Source: Cyclobacteriaceae bacterium
GTDB lineage: Bacteria; Bacteroidota; Bacteroidia; Cytophagales; Cyclobacteriaceae
Reading direction: 5' to 3'
Length of the DNA stretch: 32,390 bases
Assembly: GCA_025363495.1 (NCBI GenBank)
Contig: JANYDR010000127.1
Location: 1 to 32,390 of the forward strand
Part shown: piece after piece, positions 14,776 through 22,075 of the stretch
Layout: the number at the start of each line of letters is the position of its first letter
How positions within the stretch are numbered: the stretch's first letter is position 1
Position numbers and translations under genes: made by a program
The notes under the pieces: model-generated
Databases searched by the model: none
The model's input: only the letters and a program-made list of their open reading frames with translations
Told to the model about the DNA's origin: nothing

Positions 14776-17700
14776 TTAGAAGCTATATCTCAACCCCATT
14801 TGTCCCTGCCATCTTGACGCAAGCTGATCAACTGACCACAAGGCTTGTGGAGTGGAAAATGTGAAGACCTGTTTGCCAGTAGCCGGATCAACCTTGTTGG
14901 CAGGTGTCCATCCAACGTTGATAGATGAATTAAGTGTATTAGGAACGAAGTAAACCCTTCCCCAATCCTTGTTCAACAGGTTCGTGAAATTGATGACATC
15001 AAATGTAAGCTGAAGTGTATGTTTCTTGCTGCCAACGTTCAGATTGAAATCATGCATTAAGCGAAGATCCATTGTCGTGTTCCACGGTGTGCGACCTTCA
15101 TTTCGTTCTGTATAGGTTCCTCTGCGGGTATTCAAATAACTATTCCCTGTAACGAACGCTTCAAACTGCTGTTCGATCTGAGAAGGCGTTCTTGTATCGG
15201 ATGCATTAGTAGGTGCGAATGTGACTTCTCCCTGCTTTGGAACATACGCAAGGGAAATTTGCTGACCTGAACCTGTAACATCAGTACCATAGGTATAGGT
15301 AAATGGAGTACCTGACTGAGAAGAGAATACAATAGATGCACGGGACGTATGTTTGTCGTTCCATGTTTTAGCATAGCCAAGAGAAGAAACGATACGGTTA
15401 CGAATGTCAAAATTAGAGTGAGCTAATACCGGATTGTTTGCTACCAAAGCCTGGTTCAACTGCCAGTTGGACTCCATTGAATTTCTGATACCGTTGGAGA
15501 TGTCATATGATTGTCCGTAGGTGTAAGCAGCCATAATACTCAAACCAAAATTGTAGGTCTTTTGTACCTGGGCTGTCAATTGATAACGATATCCTTTGTC
15601 TGTATTGCTCAGCAAATAAGCATTTGAATAATTATTGTTAATTCTTCTGCCTGTACCTGTTTTAGATGTTGACGACACATAATAAGGTTGCTGATGATTA
15701 ACATCCCATGGCTTGTATGTTACTGAGTCTTTCAGGTTGACCATTTGAAACATTACATCATTGATCGTTTTAGTATAAATAGCTTCAAGAGTTAATTTAT
15801 ATTTTCCTGGTAGCATTATATCTGTCGCTAGACTGCTTCTCCAAACTTTTGGCATTTTGAAATTGTTGGCGATCAAATCAACTTCTCTTCTTCCGTTAGG
15901 TTGGTTACCACCGGTAGGATCGGTAGCCCATTGCTGATATTTTGTTGGGTCCGTTGGGAAGTTTGCGTTGGTGACACTTCCCGCCTTTGGAGGATTCAAA
16001 TCAAATGCACCAAACGTTACACCATTGTTGTAGTAAGCATAACCAAGCCATGCAAAAGGAATACGTCCCGTAAACGTGCCAGTTCCTCCACGGATGATCA
16101 CGCTTCCATCACCTTTAAGATCGTAATTAAATCCGATGCGCGGCGAAACCATAGCCTGACCAAAAATTTTGCTAGTAGCCTGGTTGAGCGGCTGATAACC
16201 ATAGGTTGTACCGTAATTAGGATCGTTAGGTGAATTTCCAACAGCATATGCTCCGCTGTTTGATGTTGTCGCCAATGCTGGTCCATTCGGTACCTGAGTC
16301 ATGTCAACACGAATACCGGGTGATAATCTAAGGCGGTCTGATACTGACCACTCATCCTGAAGATAAGCGCTATACATGTTTACTTTAAACGATGCATTTG
16401 GCTGATCATAATTTGTGTTCTGTGAATTGTCACTCAAATTATAAAATGCACGCATACGCGCTGGATTCTGTGCATAGAAATCAGTCAGACTGTTGTATGC
16501 ATATCTTCCATTCCAGGAGTTTACAAATCCATAATCGATATTATAAAACTCATTGTGTGTGCCAAGAGTAAACACATGATTCTTATGGTAGAAATTAAGA
16601 TTTTCAGTTACTTCAATTGTCTTCTGCTTCATGTTGAAGATACCCGCTTCACGATCCGTTCCCAATAAAACCTGACCACCATTAACGTTGTTGATTTCGA
16701 TCTGTGGGAAGATTCTTGATCCTGTTGGAGTTCTGTAATCATGAATGTTTGTATAACCTACAATCAGGTCATTTGAGAATTTGCTGCTGAAATTGCTTTT
16801 CAACTCAGCTACCGTTGTGCTCAAATCATTCTTCTGAATGAAGTCCTGGCTTGAAAATTTAAACAAGTTGGCAGCACGTTCAAGGTTACCAGCGTCGGAA
16901 CCAATCGTGTTATTACGGATTGTTAACTTATGCTTATCGCTGATGTTATAATCAAGTCTTGCAAAAAACTTATTACTGTTTGCACTGATATTGTAATCAC
17001 CATAAGAACCTGGGTCAAATCCACCCGCTGGATTGTAGCTGGTAACCGGAAGAGATTTCATTGTATTAACTATATTCTGTGCTGTTGTTGCGTCGATCAA
17101 ACTTCCTGAGCTTCCAACTCCGTAAAATACAGGCTCCGTCCTTCTCGCGATTTCCATGTTTGTAAAAAGGAAAAGCTTGTCCTTTATAAGTGGCAGTCCA
17201 ATTCTAAAGCCCGTTTGATAATCATGATAGCTGGAAGCGATCTTTGATCCATCGCCCGCGTTGTTAGGACCTGTGATTGCTGCATTTCTGCCAAATCCAT
17301 AAACAGATCCTGTAACTTCATTCGTTCCGCTGCGGGTAACCGCGTTGATTGTACCGCCCGTGAAGTTTCCAAGTTTAACATCATACGGTGCGATCTGAAC
17401 AGAAACTTCCTGGATTGCATCAAGACCGATTGGATTTGACCGTGTGCTGCTTCCGGGAGTATTTGAAGTTCCGCTCACACCTCCCAATGAAGGGCTGAAG
17501 CCAATCGCATCGTTGTTGATAGCTCCGTCAACTGAAATATTATTATATCTGAAATTCGTTCCTGCAAAGGAATTGTTAGAAGCCTGAGGTGTTAATCTAG
17601 TAAAATCAGAAATACTTCTTGCAAGGGTTGGAAGTTGCTGCAATTGATCCTTGCCTACACTCGTAGATGCGCCTGTTTTAATTTCCTGACTTATTCCAAC

Positions 17701-18060
17701 AACAACAATATCATTGAGTGTGGTCGATTCCTCATCAAGAGTAACATCCAGCTTGGTGTTGTTTCCCAACGTCAAATAGATTCCGTCCTGTTCTTTTGTT
17801 TTGTATCCTATAAAAGAAATTGAAATCTTATAAGGTCCTCCGGGGTTCATGTTCGGAAGGTTATAGCGTCCATCAGCGTTCACGACGGTGATGTATTTTG
17901 ATGCTGTGTTAACATTTACTGCAACAACAGATGCTCCGATCAGGCCTTCGCCTTTCGAATCCAGGACCTTTCCGCTAAGGGAAGAGGTTGTAATTTGAGC
18001 TTGTAATGCACTTGCTGTGACAATAAAAAGGGTGATAATGATCAGTAGATTTTTCTTCAT
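14776..18060 (-). CDS. Oar-like TonB-dependent outer-membrane receptor
   Basis: An outer-membrane barrel of 1094 residues from the chosen start. Order: signal peptide (MKKNLLIIITLFIVTASALQAQ), a carboxypeptidase-regulatory-like domain (about 25-110, GKVLDSKGEGLIGASVVAVN), a plug domain (about 120-240, with SVDGAINNDAIGF and GGTINAVTRSGTNEVTGSVYG), then a large barrel ending in Phe (LRYSF), as outer-membrane proteins do. It follows the Oar type rather than SusC, and no SusD partner is adjacent. The frame extends 11 codons upstream, but the ATG at 18058-18060 begins the signal peptide and has a strong Shine-Dalgarno sequence, rare in this window. The ligand is unknown; peptide or protein uptake is typical of relatives only by inference. 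Confidence 0.92.
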   Translation of the reverse strand: MKKNLLIIITLFIVTASALQAQITTSSLSGKVLDSKGEGLIGASVVAVNVNTASKYITVVNADGRYNLPNMNPGGPYKISISFIGYKTKEQDGIYLTLGNNTKLDVTLDEESTTLNDIVVVGISQEIKTGASTSVGKDQLQQLPTLARSISDFTRLTPQASNNSFAGTNFRYNNISVDGAINNDAIGFSPSLGGVSGTSNTPGSSTRSNPIGLDAIQEVSVQIAPYDVKLGNFTGGTINAVTRSGTNEVTGSVYGFGRNAAITGPNNAGDGSKIASSYHDYQTGFRIGLPLIKDKLFLFTNMEIARRTEPVFYGVGSSGSLIDATTAQNIVNTMKSLPVTSYNPAGGFDPGSYGDYNISANSNKFFARLDYNISDKHKLTIRNNTIGSDAGNLERAANLFKFSSQDFIQKNDLSTTVAELKSNFSSKFSNDLIVGYTNIHDYRTPTGSRIFPQIEINNVNGGQVLLGTDREAGIFNMKQKTIEVTENLNFYHKNHVFTLGTHNEFYNIDYGFVNSWNGRYAYNSLTDFYAQNPARMRAFYNLSDNSQNTNYDQPNASFKVNMYSAYLQDEWSVSDRLRLSPGIRVDMTQVPNGPALATTSNSGAYAVGNSPNDPNYGTTYGYQPLNQATSKIFGQAMVSPRIGFNYDLKGDGSVIIRGGTGTFTGRIPFAWLGYAYYNNGVTFGAFDLNPPKAGSVTNANFPTDPTKYQQWATDPTGGNQPNGRREVDLIANNFKMPKVWRSSLATDIMLPGKYKLTLEAIYTKTINDVMFQMVNLKDSVTYKPWDVNHQQPYYVSSTSKTGTGRRINNNYSNAYLLSNTDKGYRYQLTAQVQKTYNFGLSIMAAYTYGQSYDISNGIRNSMESNWQLNQALVANNPVLAHSNFDIRNRIVSSLGYAKTWNDKHTSRASIVFSSQSGTPFTYTYGTDVTGSGQQISLAYVPKQGEVTFAPTNASDTRTPSQIEQQFEAFVTGNSYLNTRRGTYTERNEGRTPWNTTMDLRLMHDFNLNVGSKKHTLQLTFDVINFTNLLNKDWGRVYFVPNTLNSSINVGWTPANKVDPATGKQVFTFSTPQALWSVDQLASRWQGQMGLRYSF

Positions 18061-18065
18061 AACGT

Positions 18066-18070
18066 CTCCT
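18066..18070 (-). promoter_or_regulatory. Shine-Dalgarno site AGGAG of the TonB receptor gene
   Basis: The minus strand reads TTAGGAGACGTT directly before ATG 18060, a 5-nt spacing. This decides the start. Most other genes in the window have no such site, in line with Bacteroidota practice, so this gene may be translated unusually well. Confidence 0.75.
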
Positions 18071-18156
18071 AAGATTTTGCACAAAGGTGACATGATGATA
18101 TTACCCGGGAGGTACAGGATTATTATGAAATTGTTAAGGGAAACGCGAATGTTACC

Positions 18157-18178
18157 GGAGTGTTAACAAAAACACTCC
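18157..18178. repeat. Hairpin between the MoxR and TonB receptor genes
   Basis: GGAGTGTT (18157-18164) and AACACTCC (18171-18178) form a perfect 8-bp stem with a 6-nt loop, 50 bp after the MoxR stop. On the minus strand no T run follows the stem, so it is not a standard terminator; it could be an operator or an RNA processing site. Confidence 0.5.
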
Positions 18179-18227
18179 AGACACCTGAAACCCGTAGCCA
18201 GAAAATCTGCTAAAAGGGGTCGCAAAC

Positions 18228-19217
18228 CTATTTATTAATCGGGACCTTGTTAAGAATGGCCTTAATGATATCAATGGTTTTCACATTGTCAGCCTCGGCC
18301 TCATAGTTCAATATGATGCGATGGTTAAGAACGTCGCGGGCCACTTCTTTAATGTCTTCGGGCAATACGTAATCCCTTCCCTCGAGATAGGCAATCGCTT
18401 TTGAAGCAAGGTTAAGGTTAATGCTGGCCCGTGGTGATGCGCCGAACTGAATGTACTGAGCCTCGTGATCGAGTTTGTATTCTTTCGCCTTACGGGTAGC
18501 GGAAATCAATTCAATAATATACTTCTCAAGGGACTCCGAAATTTTTATTTTGTTGACTTCATTCCGGATGGCGAAGATGTCCTCTTTTGTAAGGACCTGA
18601 TTTACCGAATAATCATATTGCAGATTCGATATCCTTCGCATGATTTCAAGCTCTTGTTCTTTCGTAGGATAATCAACAAAAACTTTCATCATGAAACGAT
18701 CAACCTGTGCTTCCGGCAATGGATAGGTCCCTTCATTTTCTACCGGGTTCTGTGTCGCCAGCACAAGGAAAGGTTTGTCAAGAGTAAACGTCGTTTCACC
18801 AATGGTTACTGTCTTTTCCTGCATGGCTTCGAGCAATGCGCTTTGCACTTTCGCCGGAGAGCGGTTGATCTCATCCGCCAGAATGATATTGGCGAAAATC
18901 GGCCCTTTCTTTACTTCAAATTTTCCCTCTTTCTGATTATAAATCATGGTGCCTACCAGGTCGGATGGCAGAAGATCTGGTGTAAACTGAATGCGTTGAA
19001 AATCCAGGTGGAGCACTCTTGCTACCGTAGAAATGGTCAGGGTTTTGGCCAAGCCGGGGACGCCCTCCAGCAAAACGTGACCGTTTGTGAATAGGCCAAC
19101 AAGCAGGCGGTTCACCATATATTCCTGCCCTACCACTACTTTAGCCACTTCGGTATACACCTGGCTTATTTTCCTGCGATGCTCTTGCTGCTGTTCGGTT
19201 GTAGTTTCCAATGCCAT
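18228..19217 (-). CDS. MoxR-family AAA+ ATPase
   Basis: A 329-residue cytosolic ATPase of the MoxR group, chaperone-like enzymes that help activate or assemble protein or metal complexes. Walker A is GVPGLAKT (52-59), Walker B is ILADEIN (112-118), sensor 1 lies in ATQNP (154-158), and a lid domain covers about 215-325. These ATPases normally sit beside DUF58 and von Willebrand A domain genes; none is next to it here, since the downstream neighbour is the TonB receptor and the upstream one the nuclease fusion. The partner proteins are therefore elsewhere. It starts 99 bp after the exonuclease gene on the same strand. Confidence 0.93.
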   Translation of the reverse strand: MALETTTEQQQEHRRKISQVYTEVAKVVVGQEYMVNRLLVGLFTNGHVLLEGVPGLAKTLTISTVARVLHLDFQRIQFTPDLLPSDLVGTMIYNQKEGKFEVKKGPIFANIILADEINRSPAKVQSALLEAMQEKTVTIGETTFTLDKPFLVLATQNPVENEGTYPLPEAQVDRFMMKVFVDYPTKEQELEIMRRISNLQYDYSVNQVLTKEDIFAIRNEVNKIKISESLEKYIIELISATRKAKEYKLDHEAQYIQFGASPRASINLNLASKAIAYLEGRDYVLPEDIKEVARDVLNHRIILNYEAEADNVKTIDIIKAILNKVPINK

Positions 19218-19316
19218 GCGGTTTTGCTCAAAAAAATTAACCGCAATAATAAGGATTTGAGTTTTAAAACTTCAATAAGATTTGCAAGGTTATTCGACCG
19301 GTAAAACACCGAGGGA

Positions 19317-20687
19317 CTAAAATGCAATTATCTCGGTGCCCCGGGGATTCATTAAATAGGAATTCACCAGATTCTGAACGACCCGGTTGTCCTTGCTCAC
19401 CTGGATGTAATTTTTTGCCGACTCAAAATCCGTGATAGCGATGTCCTCGCTGAAAAAACCAAAACCAAGATAATTTCCCTTTTCCACCAAAATGAGTGAC
19501 CGCTCTTCGGACTTTCGTCCCCTGCCGATGATGGCAACGGTTTCACCCTCCCCGAAAAATGAATCAATCGATTGCTGCATCCGCTGATTGTAAACATCGG
19601 AAGGTTCGGCACCGGCACAGGCCCCCTTGCACGTACCCGACTGATGTGCATAGCATGGACCTTTGGCAGTTTGAAGTCCTGAAAGCTTGGGACATAATTC
19701 AGCTTCTTTAACTTTTTCCCATAAAAAGCTCCAGGCATCGCTCTTGGAACTGAACGTTATGAGTGGTTTTGAATTCTTTGTAACGACGTTTACCACAAAT
19801 CTCAGATAACCGCGCTGGTCTTCATATTCAAAAATGCCCCACTCCTCCACCTTATATTTTTGTGCAAGATTATACTTTGGCCAAATCTTTCTGATCTCCT
19901 GAGATTCAAGAATCAAAGCGATCAATTCATTACCGGTAAGCTCATAGTGAATGCTGTGTATCTCGTTGCGGATGTTGGAGCGGTTCCACTCACGGGCGTC
20001 TCCACTGAAATGACCGGCTATTCTCTTCTTAATATTAATGGCCTTTCCAACATAAATAACGTTACCATGGGCATCATGAAAATAATATACACCCGCTTTC
20101 GCCGGAAGTTTATCAAATTCTTCTTTGGGTAAGTTTGGTGGAAGTGTCGTTTCCCCCGAACTCCGTTTTAATGCTTTGGCTATTATTCCTTCCGTGTCGC
20201 ACCTGAGATACAGATCAAAAATTTTCGCAGTTGCTTCTGCATCACCACCAGCGCGGTGACGATCAGAGATTCTTATACCTAAGCTTTCTGCCAACCGCCC
20301 AAGGCTGTATGAATCCAATCCCGGAATTATTTTTCGTCCAAGACGAACTGTGCAAAGTTTTCTCGGACTCCACTGAATACCAGCATCGTCAAATTCTTTC
20401 TTTATAAAGCTGTAGTCAAAGTGCGCGTTGTGTGCAACGAATACTCGGTCTTTCAGCCAGCCATGTATTTCGGATGCGATTTCCTCGAAAGAGGGTGCCT
20501 GCATCACCATTTCATTTGTAATGCCGGTAAGTCCGGTAATAAAATCGGGTACCCGACGACCCGGATTGATAAGCGTCTGAAAGCGGTCTGTGATCTGCAT
20601 TCCATCGTGATGGTAGATAGCAATCTCGGTCATGCGGTGATTATCCGCATATCCGCCTGTTGTTTCAATATCTACGATGGCATACAT
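19317..20687 (-). CDS. DEDDh exonuclease fused to GIY-YIG nuclease with UvrC-like cysteines
   Basis: A 456-residue two-nuclease protein. Residues 1-165 are a DnaQ/epsilon-type 3'-5' exonuclease with the full DEDDh set: Asp6 and Glu8 (IVDIETTGG), Asp91 (AHNAHFD), His144 and Asp149 (DRHRAGGDA). Residues 195-275 are a GIY-YIG endonuclease: GVYYF (199-203), IYVGKA (211-216), Arg222 and the metal Glu261 in ALILESQEIRKIWPKYN. It thus resembles the N-terminal half of UvrC and Cho. Further on, Cys332, Cys345, Cys353 and Cys357 repeat the UvrC cysteine spacing. A role in DNA repair, cutting one side of a lesion and trimming, is inferred. The architecture is known from actinobacteria and Bacteroidota as a DEDDh/UvrC-like protein. 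ATG at 20685-20687. Confidence 0.9.
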   Translation of the reverse strand: MYAIVDIETTGGYADNHRMTEIAIYHHDGMQITDRFQTLINPGRRVPDFITGLTGITNEMVMQAPSFEEIASEIHGWLKDRVFVAHNAHFDYSFIKKEFDDAGIQWSPRKLCTVRLGRKIIPGLDSYSLGRLAESLGIRISDRHRAGGDAEATAKIFDLYLRCDTEGIIAKALKRSSGETTLPPNLPKEEFDKLPAKAGVYYFHDAHGNVIYVGKAINIKKRIAGHFSGDAREWNRSNIRNEIHSIHYELTGNELIALILESQEIRKIWPKYNLAQKYKVEEWGIFEYEDQRGYLRFVVNVVTKNSKPLITFSSKSDAWSFLWEKVKEAELCPKLSGLQTAKGPCYAHQSGTCKGACAGAEPSDVYNQRMQQSIDSFFGEGETVAIIGRGRKSEERSLILVEKGNYLGFGFFSEDIAITDFESAKNYIQVSKDNRVVQNLVNSYLMNPRGTEIIAF

Positions 20688-20816
20688 GTTTCGAAGTTAG
20701 TAACGCAAAGGCGGTAGAAAAAATCGGTATGGATGAAAATAAATGTGTTGCCCACAGATTCGCAATGCCCCTGGGTGGTAAACCATTATTGCTAACTTAT
20801 AACCTGTAAACTTTGC

Positions 20817-20922
20817 CAGTAGAGAAAAGGAACAAGCGGTAAAGAGCTTACGCCACATTTGCTGACCTTGTTTCCTTTTCCCCCTCTTCAATCCGTACCT
20901 GCAGTTTTCCCGCATACGGCTT
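20817..20922 (-). mobile_element. Group II intron 3' remnant (domain V and probable domain VI)
   Basis: On the minus strand bases 20922 to 20890 fold as a domain V. An 8-bp lower stem carries the AGC catalytic triad (AAGCCGTA with TACGGATT, one G-A mismatch). A two-base bulge (GG) and a 5-bp upper stem (TGCGG with CTGCA) follow, closed by a GAAAA loop. Total length is 33 nt, against 34 in the usual form. Directly after it a second hairpin forms (arms 20867-20880 and 20824-20836, 13 pairs with one extra A). Its base, GAGGGGG against CTCTAC, can leave a bulged A, as in domain VI. No reverse transcriptase frame lies upstream, so this is a truncated end, not a working element. Confidence 0.6.
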
Positions 20923-21362
20923 TCCTACTAGAATTCATAACAGACATTCACTGCCTGACCGGACGGGCAGGGAAACAATTAAATGCACTTTTACGAATGA
21001 TAAAAATCCACAGATTGACAGCTTCGCTGTTCTGATATGTGAACCGCGATCAATCTGGAAAGCTCAATCATATTTTGCTCGGGTAAGCTCACCAACGCTT
21101 TTTAGCGACGTTTAGCAGCTTGCTGCATCTGTGGTTTTTACTCACGAGCAATAATGCACTCAATTGTATTAATCTGTGAAATCTGTGGCAAGAATGCCGC
21201 CGGATGGCACTTGCATTCAAGCCAAAACCATTGCTAGATAGAATTCCACAGGTCAAATGCCTGCAGATTTTCGTGGAACTCTCAGCACTCTGTGAGATCT
21301 GTGGGAAATGTATTCGTTGAATCTAAACCGAATTTTGTGCAACTTCATTTTAAATTTTAACT
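20923..21362. other. Gene-free stretch with CTGTGG-type repeats
   Basis: No protein gene is supported. It holds a short hairpin (CTGCC 20951-20955 with GGCAG 20966-20970). An inverted pair has aaaatccacagat (21003-21015) opposite atctgtggtttt (21127-21138), and more copies of ATCTGTGG lie at 21181-21188 and 21297-21304. The last copy runs into gggaaatgtattcgtt, which nearly matches the right arm of the inverted repeat at 26711-26744. Confidence 0.65.
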
Positions 21363-21707
21363 ATGAATGTAATTGTCCGCTTTCTTCTCTCGGGAGTTGC
21401 TGTAATGCTCACCGCATACCTCTTGCCGGGTGTACATGTTCAGGACTATTGGGCCGCCCTCTTGGTGGCGATTCTTATATCACTTTCGAATGTAATTCTT
21501 AAACCGATTTTAGTTATTTTAACAATACCGATTACTGTTATCACACTCGGGCTTTTCTTACTGGTCATCAACGCCGTCATTATTTTGATAGTAGATTATT
21601 TCGTTGATACATTCGCTGTTGACGGATTTTGGTGGGCGCTGGCTTTTTCTCTTATTCTGTCGCTGTTCAATGGTATGTTTAGTGACTTGACGAAGGAAAG
21701 ACAGTAG
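21363..21707 (+). CDS. Phage-holin-4 superfamily (YvlD-like) small membrane protein
   Basis: A 114-residue integral membrane protein with four predicted helices (about 3-20, 30-48, 53-79 and 90-106) and almost no loops. The pattern NVILKPILVILTIPITVITLGLFLLVINAVIILIVDYF is cut here to its key part, LKPILVILTIPITVITLGLF, which is characteristic of the Phage_holin_4_2/YvlD family. Despite the name these are usually chromosomal proteins of unknown function, and no phage genes are nearby. Its last codons and TAG stop lie inside the first unit of a tandem repeat (21683 onward), so the C-terminal SDLTKERQ may be shaped by the repeat. Confidence 0.88.
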   Translation: MNVIVRFLLSGVAVMLTAYLLPGVHVQDYWAALLVAILISLSNVILKPILVILTIPITVITLGLFLLVINAVIILIVDYFVDTFAVDGFWWALAFSLILSLFNGMFSDLTKERQ

Positions 21708-21878
21708 GCAATTGGCAAAAGGCAGTAGGCAAAGATGGTTCATGGGTTAATTGCTATTTCCTTCGAATGAAATAATAGGGTGACCTGACGAAGGAACCAA
21801 AGTAGGCAGTAGGCAAAATGCAGTAGGCAAAGTGTGGGGCAAGGGCTTGAATATTATTCCTTCGGAGTAAAGTCATTG
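21683..21878. repeat. Tandem pair of 98-bp palindromic units with GGCAGTAGGC words
   Basis: Unit 1 starts at 21683 and unit 2 at 21781. Each begins tgacYtgacgaaggaa, continues with two or three AGTAGGCA words, and ends near ttccttcg, so CGAAGGAA (21691, 21789) and TTCCTTCG (21758, 21857) alternate. Each unit can fold on itself through these 8-bp ends. Unit 1 includes the stop codon of the holin-like gene. Related inverted words, GCCTACTGCC, follow at 21965-21997. Confidence 0.75.
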
Positions 21879-22075
21879 AACACAGATAAACATTGAAGCA
21901 GACTTTATTATCGCTTTATACCAAAACAATAAAAGTTAATTATTAAACAATCTTTTAAACAATCTTTGCCTACTGCCCTCTTGCCTACTGCCAACTTCTC
22001 TAAAAAGCCACTCATCCTATCCACACTTCCCCGGACATCCATTTTCCATAACTTCACTCTCATATAACTCTTCCC
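21879..22075. other. Gap before the S9 peptidase gene
   Basis: AT-rich and without a gene. It contains cacagataaacattgaagc (a CACAGAT word), a repeated word AACAATCTTT at about 21946 and 21957, and GCCTACTGCC twice (21968 and 21983), the reverse complement of the GGCAGTAGGC words at 21700-21830. The inverted arms enclose about 260 bp. No clear TAnnTTTG box is seen before the ATG at 22076. Confidence 0.55.

Noticed and set aside
14776-18060. SusC of a polysaccharide utilisation locus
   Set aside because: No SusD-like lipoprotein follows, and the plug and barrel motifs fit Oar-type receptors better.
18157-18178. Terminator for the MoxR gene
   Set aside because: The hairpin is perfect but no T run follows on the minus strand, so it is listed only as a hairpin.
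18465-19094. A 209-codon frame antisense to the MoxR gene
   Set aside because: Full overlap with a well-supported ATPase on the other strand and no protein-like pattern; a shadow of codon bias.
20697-20915. A 72-codon minus-strand frame (MRENCRYGLKRGKRKQ and following)
   Set aside because: It overlaps the domain V/VI structure, has no family signature, and similar spurious proteins arise from intron ends. Treated as RNA structure, not a gene.
21363-21707. Prophage signal from the holin-like gene
   Set aside because: The Phage_holin_4/YvlD family is mostly chromosomal, and no other phage gene is in the window.
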